Of a stretch of DNA of 35,066 nt, positions 34,534 to 35,066 are shown piece by piece. The notes under the pieces were generated by a model. The model made no database searches. It had not been told where the DNA came from and saw only the letters and a list, made by a program, of their open reading frames with translations. The DNA is from Novosphingobium organovorum. GTDB lineage: Bacteria; Pseudomonadota; Alphaproteobacteria; Sphingomonadales; Sphingomonadaceae. The position numbers and the translations under genes were made by a program. The stretch is taken from assembly GCF_022832435.1 (NCBI RefSeq), contig NZ_JALHLF010000001.1, positions 138,796-173,861 on the forward strand. Direction: 5' to 3'. Within the stretch, counting starts at the first letter, position 1. Each line of letters begins with the position of its first letter.

Positions 34534-35066
34534 TCAGAACATCTTGCGAAAATCGATCCCGATCACCCGGCCGAGCGGTTCGCGATAGGCGCGCTGGTAG
34601 GCAATCGGTGTCGCGCCGCTATCGTCCGTCACCTTCTGGCGCGAATCAAACAGGTTATCGACCTTGAACGCGATCCGGCTGCCTTTGAGGAACGGCGCCT
34701 TCGCGATCAGCGAAGCGCGCTGGTCGAGATCGACGAAGAGACGCAGCTTGGCCGTGGTATAGGCCCCGAAACGCAAGTCCGAACTGCCCGGCGCGCCGCT
34801 GCCATTCACGCTCGCAGGCGCATTCCAGGTCGCGTTGAGGCGCAGGCCGATACCGTCGAGGAAGAAGCCGCCCTCGGCCTCGATCCGGTGGCGCGGCACC
34901 CCGCCCGAGGTCAGCGAATCGCCCGACAGCTGGTCGAGCACCGCAGCCCCCGGCGCAATGCGGACATCCTCGGAAAAGCGCCAGGTGTGGTAGACCGAGA
35001 GGTTCCAGCGCCCGCCGCCGCGCCGGTTGCCTCCGAACATCGGCGGCGCGCCGCCGCCCTGCGCGC
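34534..35066 (-). CDS. TonB-dependent outer-membrane receptor (partial, N-terminus outside window)
   Basis: The last 177 residues of a larger protein whose beginning lies beyond the right edge. Beta-barrel strands alternate polar and aromatic residues; RWNLSVYHTWRF, GSRIAFKVDNLFDSRQKV and the C-terminal GRVIGIDFRKMF, with a terminal Phe as required for BAM insertion, mark the barrel end. A Gly/Pro-rich loop (AQGGGAPPMFGGNRRGGG) at the edge is common in long sphingomonad receptors. The ligand cannot be told. It reads toward uvrC on the same strand with 73 bases between. Confidence 0.85.
   Translation of the reverse strand, partial: AQGGGAPPMFGGNRRGGGRWNLSVYHTWRFSEDVRIAPGAAVLDQLSGDSLTSGGVPRHRIEAEGGFFLDGIGLRLNATWNAPASVNGSGAPGSSDLRFGAYTTAKLRLFVDLDQRASLIAKAPFLKGSRIAFKVDNLFDSRQKVTDDSGATPIAYQRAYREPLGRVIGIDFRKMF

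Noticed and set aside
1..35066. CRISPR arrays, insertion sequences, prophage, tRNA or rRNA genes
   Set aside because: No regularly spaced direct repeats, transposase or phage gene, and no cloverleaf- or rRNA-like sequence was noticed by eye; a tRNAscan or repeat search could still find weak ones.

Overview
The window is a G+C-rich, densely packed stretch of an alphaproteobacterial chromosome, most probably from the Sphingomonadales (Novosphingobium/Sphingobium-like). The pointers are the pckA / ChvI-ChvG / short HprK / RapZ / EIIA-Man / HPr block, a short-form HisG, a lone CobS with nearby J-domain and BolA genes, a glycine-rich TonB-dependent receptor, and many ATGA/TGATG gene overlaps. The placement rests on gene content only. 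I see no rRNA, tRNA, CRISPR array, insertion sequence or prophage.

Layout, left to right. (1) 1-1914: the N-terminal part of a cysteine desulfurase reading off the left edge, divergent from an alpha/beta hydrolase, then a small membrane protein. (2) 2037-4357: a Tat-exported DUF885 peptidase-like protein and a DUF937 protein, separated by a strong hairpin terminator. (3) 4521-11864: a carbon-control block. pckA is divergent from a ChvI-type response regulator, ChvG-type histidine kinase, truncated HPr kinase, RapZ, PTS EIIA (mannose family) and HPr, followed by a SPOUT RNA methyltransferase. (4) 12251-17246: a META-domain lipoprotein, a minus-strand recR-def-rmuC group, and a divergent fmt-truA pair. 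(5) 17247-18039: a poorly coding stretch with a frameshifted gene remnant. (6) 18040-21150: a double-hotdog thioesterase, a membrane diguanylate cyclase and cobS. (7) 21398-24568: an HxlR-type regulator divergent from a four-gene run (GST, SRPBCC, GFA, small secreted protein). (8) 24543-29095: a J-domain gene divergent from bolA, then hisG-hisD-nusB-thiL. (9) 29162-35066: a beta-propeller gene behind a nested palindromic promoter, an H+-pyrophosphatase, uvrC, and the C-terminus of a TonB-dependent receptor running off the right edge.

How the genes fit together. ChvG/ChvI with HprK, EIIA and HPr would join envelope or acid sensing to phosphotransferase status next to pckA, the gluconeogenic entry enzyme. 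PTS enzyme I is not in the window. fmt and def act at opposite ends of N-formylmethionine metabolism and lie back to back around recR. J-domain, bolA and cobS are often neighbours in alphaproteobacteria; here the HxlR/GST group lies between cobS and the J-domain gene, and no cobT is seen.

I did not find a clearly new multi-gene system. The items I would look at first are the decayed gene at 17351-17810, the nested dyad around the -10 element at 29162-29198, the catalytic asymmetry of the thioesterase repeats, the apparent non-AUG start of the cysteine desulfurase, and the lone cobS.
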